The notes under the pieces: model-generated
The model's database searches: none
What the model saw: the letters and a program-made list of their open reading frames with translations, nothing else
What the model was told of the DNA's origin: nothing
Shown here: positions 30,867 to 41,710 of the stretch, in pieces
Position numbering within the stretch: position 1 is the first letter of the stretch
Layout of the letters: each line of letters opens with the position of its first letter
Assembly: GCA_028753945.1 (NCBI GenBank)
Contig: JAPNXP010000002.1
Location: 11,594,001-11,658,000 of the forward strand
Direction: 5' to 3'
From: Hexactinellida sp. DTS-2022
Lineage: Eukaryota > Porifera > Hexactinellida
Length of the DNA stretch: 64,000 bases
Made by a program: the position numbers and the translations under genes

Positions 30867-31970
30867 GTATACACATAGGCAAGAGGCTTTGCCTAATTAT
30901 GTTTTTTGATGATATCGCTCGCGAAATACTCGTACTATTAAATCAGGGCACTGCTAGCTTTCTGAATTAATAACAGTCGGGAAGTAATCTCCTCCCCTTG
31001 TAGGTTACAGGTATAGGTAATGAATAAGTCGGGCTTATCATATTTCATGACTATATTCATAGCGTCTTGATACAGTTCAACCATCTCTCTCGGACTACCT
31101 GTGTAAGAGGGGAGAATAATACTGCGTCCCAGCTCACCAGCGTTCGTAACGCCTGAATACAGAGGGTCAGCCAATCTGCTGTAGAGATCACTCCTGATCT
31201 GCCTCTGATTGAACTTTATGTAGTTCAGTCTCTGCTATTATATCTTAACTTACACATCCACCAGGTACTGATGGAAGTCTCACGAACACGTGCAGGTAGC
31301 TCAGGCTGCAACAGATCATGTCTATAGAGTAGACTCCATCGGAGTGACGCAGCCTTTACTCTACTGTGAGGGAATTTAAGCCGCCAGCCATCCTCACCTA
31401 GGATAAGCAATATAAATAATGCATACCAATCGATAATATTAATAAATCAGCAGTATTTACCTCGAGGGAATAGGAGTACATAATGCAGGCGATTGTAGGC
31501 GCGGTGGATCTCGGTGATGTGCAGCAAGTCCACACTCCGCGTATGCAGTAATGTCTATGCTGGCTTCCTGCTCGCTATACCGTGTTTAGCTACGTCGCCT
31601 GACCTGCTTGCACACTTGCTGATAGCTGGTGAAACGAGAGAGAGAGAGCTTTTAGGGATAACATCCGACAGTACAACTCTATATTGCTTTCGCCTCGCTT
31701 GGAGTTTACCAGATAAGCAGCTCGTCAATGCTAAGAGAGGAGTGTATACATTGTGTATTAAGGAACTGGACAGCTCATGCCGCGAGAGGGACAGGCTCCG
31801 GCATTTTCACAGATATACATCCATGACGGTACCACGGTGGTTGAAGCGGAGATTCGCCAGCAGGCTTTGGGAGAAGCGCCCCTACCCGAGCTCCATGTAT
31901 GCAGGCTATGCTGCCTGGAGTCAATTCGTATGTCTTCTTCAGACAGACAGGAAATAGACGTTATGCGAGA

Positions 31971-32440
31971 GCATGGAGGTGCAGACGTGAGGATGACGAT
32001 TCGAGCTAAACAGCCTCTGTTAGCAGTCGATAAACTCCCCCATTGTACCTAAATAGCCGTTGTCATGCCTAAACTGGAAGAATAAATTGATAATTTCCTC
32101 TCCAAAATGAAATGAAATTTTAAATTATAAGCGCTTTTGTTGAACTCACTTAATCCATTTATTTAATCTTTATGTAGTATAAATATATTATTCCACTAAA
32201 TATGTTTACATTGTTAATATATATTAATGATCCATCCTATTGCTAAATTGAATAGGTATCCTTGGGAACTGCTTTGGTAGATGCAACCAGCACAAATAAA
32301 TGGGCTTGATTGTAGTTAATTATCCTTAACTGAAAAGAAATTGTTCAAAAAAACCTGATTGTATATAACGAATAATGAGTAATGACAAAGATGGAGCTAC
32401 AATCCTGTAAACAAAATAAATATTGAATTCTTGAATGACG
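31971..32440. other. spacer 5' of the Helitron gene
   Basis: No gene recognised; the Helitron 5' end was not identified. Confidence 0.35.
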
Positions 32441-33000
32441 AACGAATGCAATTTTCAGGTATCAACGTTAGTCACTCACACCAGATCACGAATATTCTTA
32501 CTCATTATCGCATGATGACGTGATCACTAAATTTCACATGGTTAAATTTTGCTATTTTTTATTATTTACGCTATATAATTCATGTTAGAAGTATGTAAAC
32601 CACACATCAACCGCGAAGCGGTTGGGATGCGTGGTTGTCAGTGCTCGACAAATCCGGTGGTTTGGTGGCGTTAGCCACCAAAAATCATATTTAAGCCACC
32701 AAATATTTCCTTTGGTGGCTTAACTAATCTACCATGAATTGTGGATTATTTGACGTGGTGTAGATTATATTTATCGTTACATTATTTGTTATTAATTTGA
32801 GTGTTGTTTTACGGCATTAGAACTTTGTTAAGTCATCAGTGGTTTGTTAAATCGGACGTTGTTTATTATTTAGCCACCAGAAAAGGTGAGGTGGTGGCTT
32901 AATTAGCCACCATAATAATTTCATTTTGTCGAGCACTGGTGGTTGTGCTCTGACGCGAAGCGACTAAACCACGAAAGAATTATTACAACGAATAAATAAA
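32441..33000 (+). repeat. Helitron-like non-autonomous repeat with 3' hairpin, copy 1
   Basis: Contains CATTATCGCATGATGACGTGAT and the hairpin ACCGCGAAGCGGT-type region followed by GACGCGAAGCGAC. Related copies at 49290-49798 and 55190-55617 end in the same hairpin followed by CTAG or TTAG and T, as in Helitron 3' ends. This copy is split by the 300-bp hAT at 32639-32938. Confidence 0.65.
32639..32938. mobile_element. 300-bp hAT MITE, TSD GTGGTTGT
   Basis: Ends CAGTGCTCGACAAATCCGG and TTCATTTTGTCGAGCACTG are inverted; perfect GTGGTTGT repeats flank it (32631-32638, 32939-32946). The interior repeats GTGGCTTAA/TTAGCCACC. Confidence 0.95.
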
Positions 33001-33136
33001 GAAAGAAAGAAACAGTTTGTAATTATCATCCATGTGCTAAACAGACAATATAGATTCAGTGAATGTTGTAAAATGTTATGCTACGGATACCACATTGATT
33101 GAATTAGTCTAGGATGTTTAAACAGAGCATCATAGC

Positions 33137-33278
33137 CATGGGCACCAACTTTTGAGGCCGGACACCAAAGGTTGGGGGGTCCTAATTGGAAATTGAGGTG
33201 GTCCTAATGGGATCGGACCCCCCAACCTTAAATGTTGGGGGGGTCCGACCCCGAAAAAAATGGAAGTTGGCGCCTATG
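33137..33278. mobile_element. 142-bp hAT MITE, TSD ATCATAGC
   Basis: Ends CATGGGCACCAACTT and AAGTTGGCGCCTATG are inverted, flanked by perfect ATCATAGC (33129-33136, 33279-33286). The interior has GGTTGGGGGGTCC and its complement. Confidence 0.93.
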
Positions 33279-33286
33279 ATCATAGC

Positions 33287-34609
33287 GCCCCATTATAAGG
33301 GCATTATTTAGTGGGGTGGGAAATATCCCCACCCCACTATCCACAGTTTGGCACAAGCTGGAAATTTCTATTCCAATAATTTATTTAAGTGTCAAAATGA
33401 CACAACGCAATATTAACTAGACCAGACACCCAAGAAAACTAAACGTCTATACCTTTCTATACAACTAGGATCGGTGTTCAAGGTCTTAGACTTGTAACGT
33501 ATTAATCCAAGCGAATGGTAAACTAGGCTCTCAGAAACTTGAGTTCTGTCTCTAGCCCAAAATGGGAAAAATTCTAAAAAATAACACCAGATTTTGTATC
33601 ATATATTACCGAATTTGGTCATAATATTTCCTAGATACAATTGCATTCATTCAATATTCAATGAATATGCATTGGCTGATTAACTGCATGGAATATTGCT
33701 CCGTTCTATTTCTTATCACCCAATTTGGTCATAATATCTACTAGATACAATTGCATGGTCCATTCTGGAATGTTTAAGCCATATCGAGTTCACTACAGAA
33801 ATATACTTCAATAACTATAAATAGGTTAGCTGGCTAATAGTTTCAAGCAAATTCTATTATTTGCACATATATACCAAGAAACAGATGGCCACTAATCCAA
33901 CCAACAGTCGCACTCGAAGAAGTTCCGAGAAGATGAAGATGCAATAAGTGAGGATGTATTTTGACCACTCCCTACCCAATTACAAGACGAGCATCAATCT
34001 AATGATGAAGCCTTTGACGAGTTTCAGCGGAAATGATAGCGAACTATATGAACGAGTTCAGCGAAAAATATAGCGAACTATACCGCCATACAGGTCAAGG
34101 GTAACAACAAGTCAGTATACAGGCGTCCAGGCAATCCAGACGCCTTTTATTTAACTACAATCCAACATCCCAGCCATTGAAACCTTTTACCACTATCAGC
34201 TATATTGTTGAACCAGGTGAAACTATGTACACACATTCGATTCTGATTACATAATATAATCACCATCAGCACATGCACGCATTGATCTCCAAGTTTACGC
34301 CATTTAAGCCAATCGTGAGACAACCGAACAGATTCAGAAATCAAGCTATCATAGGGGATTGGACAAAATCAACACACCAGTTTAACGATTCTACCCGAAA
34401 CTGTGGGACTCAAACTCATTTGTACCTCCGGAGCAGCTAGAAGCATTACCATTTTACCATGAACCTTACGAGGATGCAAAAAATGTCCTCAGAATACCAG
34501 AGTACCAAAAGAATCCACCCGCCATTCTAGAGCCAACTCAACAACTTCATCTTACTTCCCAAGCGCAGGAGCAATCTATTTCAGAATAATGCATCCACCT
34601 ACTTATTGC
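33287..34609. other. spacer 5' of the piggyBac remnant
   Basis: No conserved domain found. May hold the decayed N-terminal part of the piggyBac-derived gene (short frames near 33890-34140). Confidence 0.35.
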
Positions 34610-36115
34610 GATTATCCACATCAAGTTCTTCGACGCTATCTTCCGACCCTATGAGTTCCGAACAATTCTACTTCAGACTAAGTTGTACAGGAAGCAAATT
34701 AAACTTAATCTACCACCATACCAGTTTGAAAAGCCCACCTGTAAAGAGATCCGGTGCTTCATTGGCCTTATATTATGGCCATCCCTTGTTCAATTTCCCA
34801 ATCGTAGCTGCTACTTCACAGACTCAAAGATATGCTATCTACCGTACTTCAAACAGCATTCCTCCCGTGATCGATTTGATTAGTTATTCACTATGCTGCA
34901 CTTCGCAAACAATGAGGAAATAACTCAACACTAACCACTGCAGAACGCTTTGATGAAAAACTTGGAACACTACCGCTGTCAATACAAAGTCCTCAAATCT
35001 CCTCCAACCGGCCAAGTCACTCTCCATTGACGAGATCATGGTCAAGTTATATTGTAGGAGTGTGCTAGTACACAAGGGAAGCCAAAGAAATACAGGGTAA
35101 AACTCTGGTCCATCTGTTGCGCTAGTTGTGGATAGTGCCCAGGATCTATACTTAGGCTCCACTGTTGAATCTGTCGGTGGCCGTGACGTGGTGTTGCAGT
35201 TAGCCCATACATGGACAAAGGTCACATAATCTATTGCGATAGATTCCTTTCGCATCTTGACCTGGTTGCCTATCTAAGGTCACGTAGAACTGGCATGGTC
35301 TGCACTTCATTAAATCACAACTACCAAATGATTTGCAAATTCTCGTAAACAATATGCATCCTCTCACCTGGGCAAATAAATGGTTCACAGTCTGGATAAA
35401 TTTAAGGACCGTACCTAAATAGGACCCACCATGCAACTACAAGCCACTGAACCAGTCTGTCCCTTCGTCTGGAGCAGGGTTGTCATTACAATCCAATCGA
35501 CAATCCAATCCAATCGAGTCATCTTGGACAATCTGCAATCCAAATTTCGTCAATCGATTATTCGGATGACAATCCAATCGAAATCGACAATCAAAATTTC
35601 GTCAATCGATTATTCGGATTGCAATCCAATCGAAATCGATAATCTATAATATCATCGATTATTTTCGATTGTTACTCCTCAATATTTATGTCAAAAACAA
35701 TTATGTTGCAAACTTCAAACATTTATTATTGGGTTTAATTGACGAGCGATTAAGCATTTTTGATTTGGACATTATGTAGAGATTTAGAAAACAAACAATC
35801 GAAGCATCCAATCGACGAAAAATGTAGCAATCCAATCGACAATCCAATCGATTAAATTTGCAGCAGTCAGCAATCGAGAATTTTCTCGATTGGATTGGCA
35901 ACCCTGGTCTGGAGGGACAAGAAATATCTTATCGCGAATAAGCATGTCATATCGATCACAAATTGTCTGCCAGAAATTCAAACCTCGCCCAGCCAATAAT
36001 TCCACCAAAAGAACATTCGTGACGCCAACAAACAGTACACAAGACAGCATATACCAAGTCCGTCAATACTCAAGACTTATAATTATCGCATGTGAGGAGT
36101 GAATGAATCGAAACA
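34610..36115 (+). pseudogene. piggyBac-type transposase, degraded
   Basis: Plus-strand blocks: FFDAIFRPYEFRTILLQTKL, then YQFEKPTCKEIRCFIGLILW (34710-34790), DRFDQLFTMLHFANNEE (34870-34925), LSIDEIMVKLYCRS (about 35018-35065), VVDSAQDLYLGSTVES (about 35125-35175), then after an insertion VWRDKKYLIANKHV. They match the IS4-like core of piggyBac/PGBD transposases: the cap block before the core, the first catalytic Asp in S-I-D-E-x-M, and the W-x-D-K-K block downstream. Frame changes and stops are frequent. The hAT at 35475-35906 splits it between VW and RDKK. No TTAA-flanked ends or C-terminal cysteine-rich domain were seen. Confidence 0.82.
35475..35906. mobile_element. 432-bp hAT, TSD GTCTGGAG
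   Basis: Ends CAGGGTTGTCATTACAATCC and GGATTGGCAACCCTG are inverted and flanked by perfect GTCTGGAG (35467-35474, 35907-35914). Both arms are arrays of CAATCCAATCGA/TCGATTGGATTG. It interrupts the piggyBac pseudogene. Confidence 0.95.
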
Positions 36116-36257
36116 ATCTGCTGATGAAACACCTGACCTGTAGAAGTAACATCAGATCGATTTTTCAGTGTATAGTCTTGCTAATAGTTTAATCTGTATT
36201 GTTAGAATTAAGTTCTATTACTAGATCATATCTATAATAAATTATGAGTGTGGGATG

Positions 36258-36794
36258 CAGGCTTATCTAAAGGTCCATCATTGTCAGGTCAGGTCTTATA
36301 TACAATATTTACGTTCAGGTCAGCTCAGGTCATGGTGGAAAAGAAATCATACAGGTCTTTCACATTCTCAGGTCAATTTAAGGTCATTTCAAGTAAATAA
36401 TGGGGTTTATACAAAATACAGCATCAATTATTAATTGGTGTGACGTTGATCAGCATTTCTCCCGAATTTTTCTATGCCCTCACAATTTGCTTGTAGAGAC
36501 GCTTTAAGAGCGAGATATCAATACTTAAGCGCGTCATTTTATGCAAAATATACTCCATTCCGAAATCGCAGCGTGTTAAATGGGATGCCGCGTTTAACTC
36601 GCTTTGTGGGGAAAGTGGCGTTGATATATCTGATAAATTAAATCCAACCGAGTTGACCCTTTGATAGACTAGGTCAGGTCAGGTCAAAATCATGCATGAT
36701 TAGGTTCAGTTCAGGTAAGGTCAGGTCAAGGGGTTCAGAAATAGGTTCAGGTCACTCAAAGGTCAGGTCATGACCTGACCTTTTGACAAGGTTG
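36258..36794. mobile_element. hAT MITE carrying AGGTC arrays, copy 2
   Basis: Starts CAGGCTTATCTAAAGGTC and ends GACCTTTTGACAAGGTTG; flanks GTGGGATG (36250-36257) and GTGGGACG (36795-36802) match at 7 of 8. It shares blocks such as TTTAACTCGCTTTGTGG and GAGTTGACCCTTTGATAGAC with the copy at 8361-8816, has fewer AGGTC units, and has about 130 extra bases near 36400-36540. Confidence 0.88.
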
Positions 36795-36802
36795 GTGGGA
36801 CG

Positions 36803-39800
36803 CGTGTAGAATGTCAAATGATCAAATTGTCGGATTATGCAAGATATAATGTATAGTTCAACGCTCATTGGGTTATGGAAAAGTGTCGGTTCTGCTGAAT
36901 TATGGAATATAGAAGGTCAGATTATACAGGTTCTACAATAATATATTGTACAAGATGGATAGGGAATTAGATAGAGGTCATCACTCATCACAAGTTTGAA
37001 TACGCACAAATCGTAGCAATAATATTTGTAGAGAGCAATAAAATAAAAAGAACTCACCAATAGATTTTCCCAGGTGTATGATAAACGGTCAGATGTGTCA
37101 CGTCTCATGCTCTACTATTGAGACACGATGTTGTGCACATAATAGCAGACATGAAGAAGACAGCTCCAATCGATTGTCAATGTGCTCACAACAAATCAGA
37201 CACATCTAAGTTGTCTCTCCCTTCATGATTCGGCTTTGATGCCACATCTACAATCCTGCTCTCTTTTACGGTGGCACACCTACCGCACAGGATTCGATCT
37301 GCCGCCCTACATTAAGGACGCGTGGTTGCCACTATTTTAGATGCTGATGCATGTACGTCTAGAATGAAAAGTGATATCCTATTCAGTTAGGAGATAAATT
37401 TTGATCCCAACTAACTGAAATATTAGATGTCCCGAGACTAACAGGCCCACCTGTTCAAATAATAGAGATTATAATTATTCACGTGTACAAGTTACCAGTA
37501 TGTGCCAGTGCTGAATGTTATTAGATGAGAGATCTTTGAATTATCGCCCTGGCAAAAAGGCTATCTCTAAATAGTTTGGAAATGTATCGTGGGATTGACA
37601 ATTGATGAGTACATTGGCGATTCCTTTGGAATAATATCAGTTTGCTGAGTCAAGACATCTCTACTAAATTTAGCGAATTCGATGGAGTATAAGCCGGAGT
37701 AGAGTCCCGGGTAAGAGAGTGGAAAGTAGAGGGCGCCGAATCGACTGATCCCGAGGGGAGAGTGAGGAATCGAGGTTGGTGGGGTAGAGACGGGAGTAGA
37801 GGTTTATAACAAATAGAAAATGAAGTATTACATATATAATTGTTATCTATGCACAGTGCGTAAACAAGTTTGAGTTAGAACACAATTTGCACATTATGAA
37901 CGAGCAAATAAAGTGCTTTAGGGGAGTACACGATATGTAGGCCCACGCCCCACAAGTCTATCATAAGGAATAATTTAGAAGGGTAAAATATTTAAGTGTA
38001 GATTGCTTTGATGTAATCAAGATCTCCCAATCATTCAGGGTAATTTGGGCAGTTTGTTACATGTTCTTCCTCATAATTGCAGAAGTATGATGGCAGAACT
38101 ACTTGAAGATAAGCGAAATAAACAAAAGTCTCTGCTACCTGGAGGAGAAGAGAATATAAACTAATTGACAGTGCGAGAACATCACGGACGGAGGGACGAG
38201 CAAAATAAATGGACTCAATTAATACTTGTCTTATTCTGAAATACGTATCACCTGTGTTCGCAGTAACGAGATCTACTGTAGTTAAGTAAGTATATGTACT
38301 TAAAAGAAGTGAATGGGGGATAATGGAGTAAGGTAAAAGAGGGGGAGGAGGTCGGTAAATCCCCCAGAAACTCCACTGCTTGCAAGGTAGCTTAAATACT
38401 GCAACATAATAATCTACTAGGTAATAATTACTCGACAATTCGGTGCTATACACTTTTCGGCATAATCAAGTAGTTAACAATAAAAGAATGGATTAAATTG
38501 GCTAATTACATAAATGTAGTAACAATTGGTCTATTACTATATAGTATATTATAATATAGTAGTTATTGTATAAAGGGATATAAATTAATTTTCAGAAAAA
38601 TAGATTTAGTCAATTGGCATAGAATGAATGAAGTAGGACAAGATTTGGCTAAAAATGGTTAGAGAGATCTCGAGTATAAGAGAACAAGAGATTGGCTTAT
38701 TCAAGGTTGCCATCGTATTTGGTTTATATGACGCATAATTTGATAGTACCATCACAGTGTCAGCTATTGTTCGAAGTTAACGTACTACAATAAAAGGAAA
38801 ACGGTCTGAGAGAGCACAAAATATAATCTTGAGGGCAGAGCAATTTAAAAGGAAATGTAAAGAAGAATCGCAAGTCCACTCTAAGAGGTTCGACGGAGAT
38901 ATACAATGCAGGCAAGCAACTAAAGGTTTATTAAAAGACTCATAGTTGTAAATTACACCAAATGGGCTTTTGGGCTAATAAGGTGAAAACGAAACCACTA
39001 TCTATCAAATATTAACAGATATAGAGTTTATATTTGTTAAAATTTTAATAAAAATTGGGATTTAACTATGGAGCACTAAACTGTTTAGAGGGCCAACGCA
39101 ACACAATGCGTTGAAATATGCAAACTGCTAGTTCGGAGCCTCCTAAATTGGAAATATAGTTGTCACGGGATTCTCTAATATTAAAATAGAATATGTGAAA
39201 TAAATAAAAGTGACATTCATTACAATTAATATTTAGTGTGTAATTTATTTATATTTCAAAAACTAACCCTTCGGTTCAACAGCTAATTAAACAGCTAAGG
39301 GGTCTCACTCGATCAATATACAATAAATATTTGCATAAAATTTGAAATATTGATATACAATCTGCATACGTAGTATTACGTACATGTTTAGCTTTTCTAC
39401 AGTGGAGTTTACTCAAGTTCATTTTGAATTTTCATTAATTTGATAAACAACGATAAATATTTATAAACAACGATAAATATTCACATTAGAAATCTATAAA
39501 TGTCAATTTCGAAATCAACATAATTATTTACCTAAATAACAATTTGAAGTTAGTTTCTAATTAAAATATAAATGCAGGTTATTTGGTCACACAATACACA
39601 ATTTTTAATACACGATAATAGAGATTTAATAATATAGATGTACATAGTTAGATTTTCCAGCACTTTATAGCAGCAAATGTAGTAAATGTTTGTATAATCA
39701 ATTTCCTTCAAATATAATATTCAAATTGAATGGATAGCTAGAATTATCAGTCTTGATAGTTGATACTGATTACGGGTTAGCCTAGTTCAATGGGCCACTT

Positions 39801-39906
39801 ATAAGATATCCGAAGATAGACTCAACCTATAAAATGTGCGGTCCCTATACACACGTATATGCTTATCGCCGGCCTGACTGTTTACGGACGAATCAAAGTT
39901 AATTTC
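36803..39906. other. 3.1 kb AT-rich region without recognised genes
   Basis: No domain, intron-exon pattern or terminal repeat was recognised. A 140-codon minus-strand frame (38031-38453) lacks similarity to a family I know and is not called. Confidence 0.45.
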
Positions 39907-39909
39907 TAA

Positions 39910-41384
39910 AGCCCACCATACACGATGCAACAAAGTTGCATGTAACTGTTGCATCGTGTATGTTAAATTTTCCATGCAACATTGTTGCATGCAACTTAGT
40001 TGCATCGTGTATGTTGAAATGTTACGTGCAACAAAGTTGTACCGTGTATGTTGATTGTTGCACGCAATATTGTTGCATGGAAATTGGACATGTTCAATTT
40101 TCTTGCAACATTATTGCACGAAAATTTGGAAATTCTGTGCATATTTTTCAGATTATTTTCGTTTGCATTTTTTCACATACTCAAAACGATTGAAAAATTC
40201 ACATGTTCATGAGTCTTTCCTTTCTAGTGTACTTATTTAATTTACTACTTACTTTCTCATACCCTTAATCAAGCCACCTATGATGCGAACACAAATGTAT
40301 ATATTAGATTTTGGGCACGGTTTTAAAAACACTGATATTATTACTGCATATTCTTTTCCTAGAAATACTACACATCTTAATTTATCCACGACCTTTTAAT
40401 GACGTTTTTTTATTTTGAATGAATCTAGAAAATATGGATTGGACACTTTGGGATTGCACATGTACAAACCATTGTATTTCAAGGATCCGGGTAAATTCTA
40501 GTTATGGGCAGCTTCCTGACTACAGTGCCCGAATAAGGGAGGTTTGAATGTATATATAAATATCCAGTTCTGACTAAGAATACCAAAAATGGCTATACCT
40601 TATTACTGGACAGGCCAGTGGCGTTGGGAGGGGGGGGGGGTCCTGGGGGCACAAGGAATCCCCCAATCTGTCAGACTGAAAATAGGCCAAGCGATAAATA
40701 GTAAAGCGATAGCCTACTAGGTTTGTGGAAATTTTATTTAGAGGTTTTTTTTTGTTAATGGGTAGAGATTACTGCAATAGAGTTTCCCGTACCGCAAATC
40801 TGTCTTTTGTTAAAGTAATTTTGTAAAATCGCGGGGGAAATACCCCCAGACCCCCTTATTGGCTCGCTTCACTCGCTCAGGACACCCCCAATTAATAATC
40901 CTGGCTACGCCCCTGGGACAGACGATCCATCCTTACGAAATTTATATAACTGGATGTGTTAACTAAAAAATTTGTTTCATCCATAGATGAAATGCACTTT
41001 GCGTTTCTCAATTTTGATCCAATCCTTAACCCATGAGATCTCAATTTGCTTTGACGGATCAAATGCAATTTCCTCCGGCGAAGTATAATAATTTGAATGC
41101 GGAAATGACAACGTGTGTTTTATCCACAATAATTAATTGGAAAATAACAAATCCATTGGGATTATACGTATATTACTGATTTAAAATAATATTCTTAATT
41201 TTACCAAGTGTAATAGAGTTATTTCCATGCAACAATGTTGCACGAAAATAAATGTTGCATGAAACTTGTCGCACGAAAATTGTGTTGCATGCAACATTTT
41301 GCTTGCAACATTGTTGCACCGTGTATGTTACCTTGTTGCATGCAACTTTATTGCGTGCAACAGTTGCATCGTGTATGGTGGGCT
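39910..41384. mobile_element. 1.5-kb element rich in TTGCATGCAA palindromes
   Basis: Ends AGCCCACCATACACGATGCA and TGCATCGTGTATGGTGGGCT are perfect inverted repeats, flanked by TAA (39907-39909) and TAG (41385-41387), compatible with a 3-bp PIF/Harbinger-type duplication. Both subterminal regions (39930-40130, 41226-41365) are arrays of TTGCATGCAAC and relatives. A short remnant of the same end (CATCGTGTATGGTGGACTTA) is at 57090-57115. A hAT is nested at 40616-40915. Confidence 0.85.
40616..40915. mobile_element. 300-bp hAT, TSD GGACAGRC
   Basis: Ends CAGTGGCGTTGGGAGG and CCTGGCTACGCCCCTG are imperfect inverted repeats; flanks GGACAGGC (40608-40615) and GGACAGAC (40916-40923) match at 7 of 8. 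The end type resembles the autonomous hAT at 15465-18565 (CAGTGGCGTATCTAGG). Confidence 0.9.
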
Positions 41385-41514
41385 TAGCATTCTGACAAGC
41401 GCATTAGAGTTTGGAATGAATAGCATGTACATTACCCCCATAGTGTACTCTCTAAACAGTTAGAGGAGGAGAGGCTGTTTTTGGGGTGCATCCCCAAAAT
41501 TCAGTAGGTCTGCT

Positions 41515-41710
41515 GTGTAGAATTTTTACACGCCTATGTGATACACTCTATACACTATGGATGTGCTATTACAAATTACACTGTAGAATTTTGAGACGCC
41601 TATATGTGATACACTCTCAATTACCTAGATAATTTTGAGACGCCTATGTGATACACTCTATACACACTGGATGTATTATTACAAATTAAACTGTGGTATT
41701 ATGAGACCCT
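41515..41710. repeat. tandem units related to the 12-kb element's inverted repeat
   Basis: Three degenerate units contain TTTTGAGACGCCTATGTGAT, ATGGATGTGCTATTACAAAT and ACTGTAGAATTTTGAGAC. The same order of motifs forms the terminal units at 49153-49270 and 61205-61317. I infer a solo or relict terminus of that element family. Confidence 0.6.

Larger units (their letters stand above)
28420..31970 (-). pseudogene. Helitron RepHel gene, Rep half
   Basis: Blocks in order from the right: HRAYNRLHYVLLFPRG and GEDGWRLKFPHSR (31225-31520), SIILPSYTGSPREMVELYQD and KPDLFITYTCN (30938-31174), LPHAHILITLTDENKP (about 30460-30509) carrying the HUH metal-binding motif HAH, NPFLLLKYNAHINVEI and YLYKYVYKGHDRA (about 29500-29610) carrying the Rep catalytic tyrosine motif, then YPAHPGEVPLFYLRTLLNHV (28879-29127) and PLAVWDKYKASFAEDFL (28748-28850). 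The Walker A region near 28440-28510 is degenerate (FSIDEPE..). These are standard Helitron Rep and linker regions. Insertions at 29620-30208, 30516-30649 and 30671-30866 interrupt it. Confidence 0.88.

Noticed and set aside
31514-32052. Plus-strand frames of 147 and 91 codons
   Set aside because: They lie opposite the minus-strand Helitron N-terminal region, which carries recognisable motifs; the plus frames are shadows.
38031-38453. 140-codon minus-strand open frame
   Set aside because: No recognisable domain, low-complexity Tyr/Leu/Ser composition and no splice or expression context; a frame of this length is expected by chance in 64 kb of AT-rich DNA with skewed composition.
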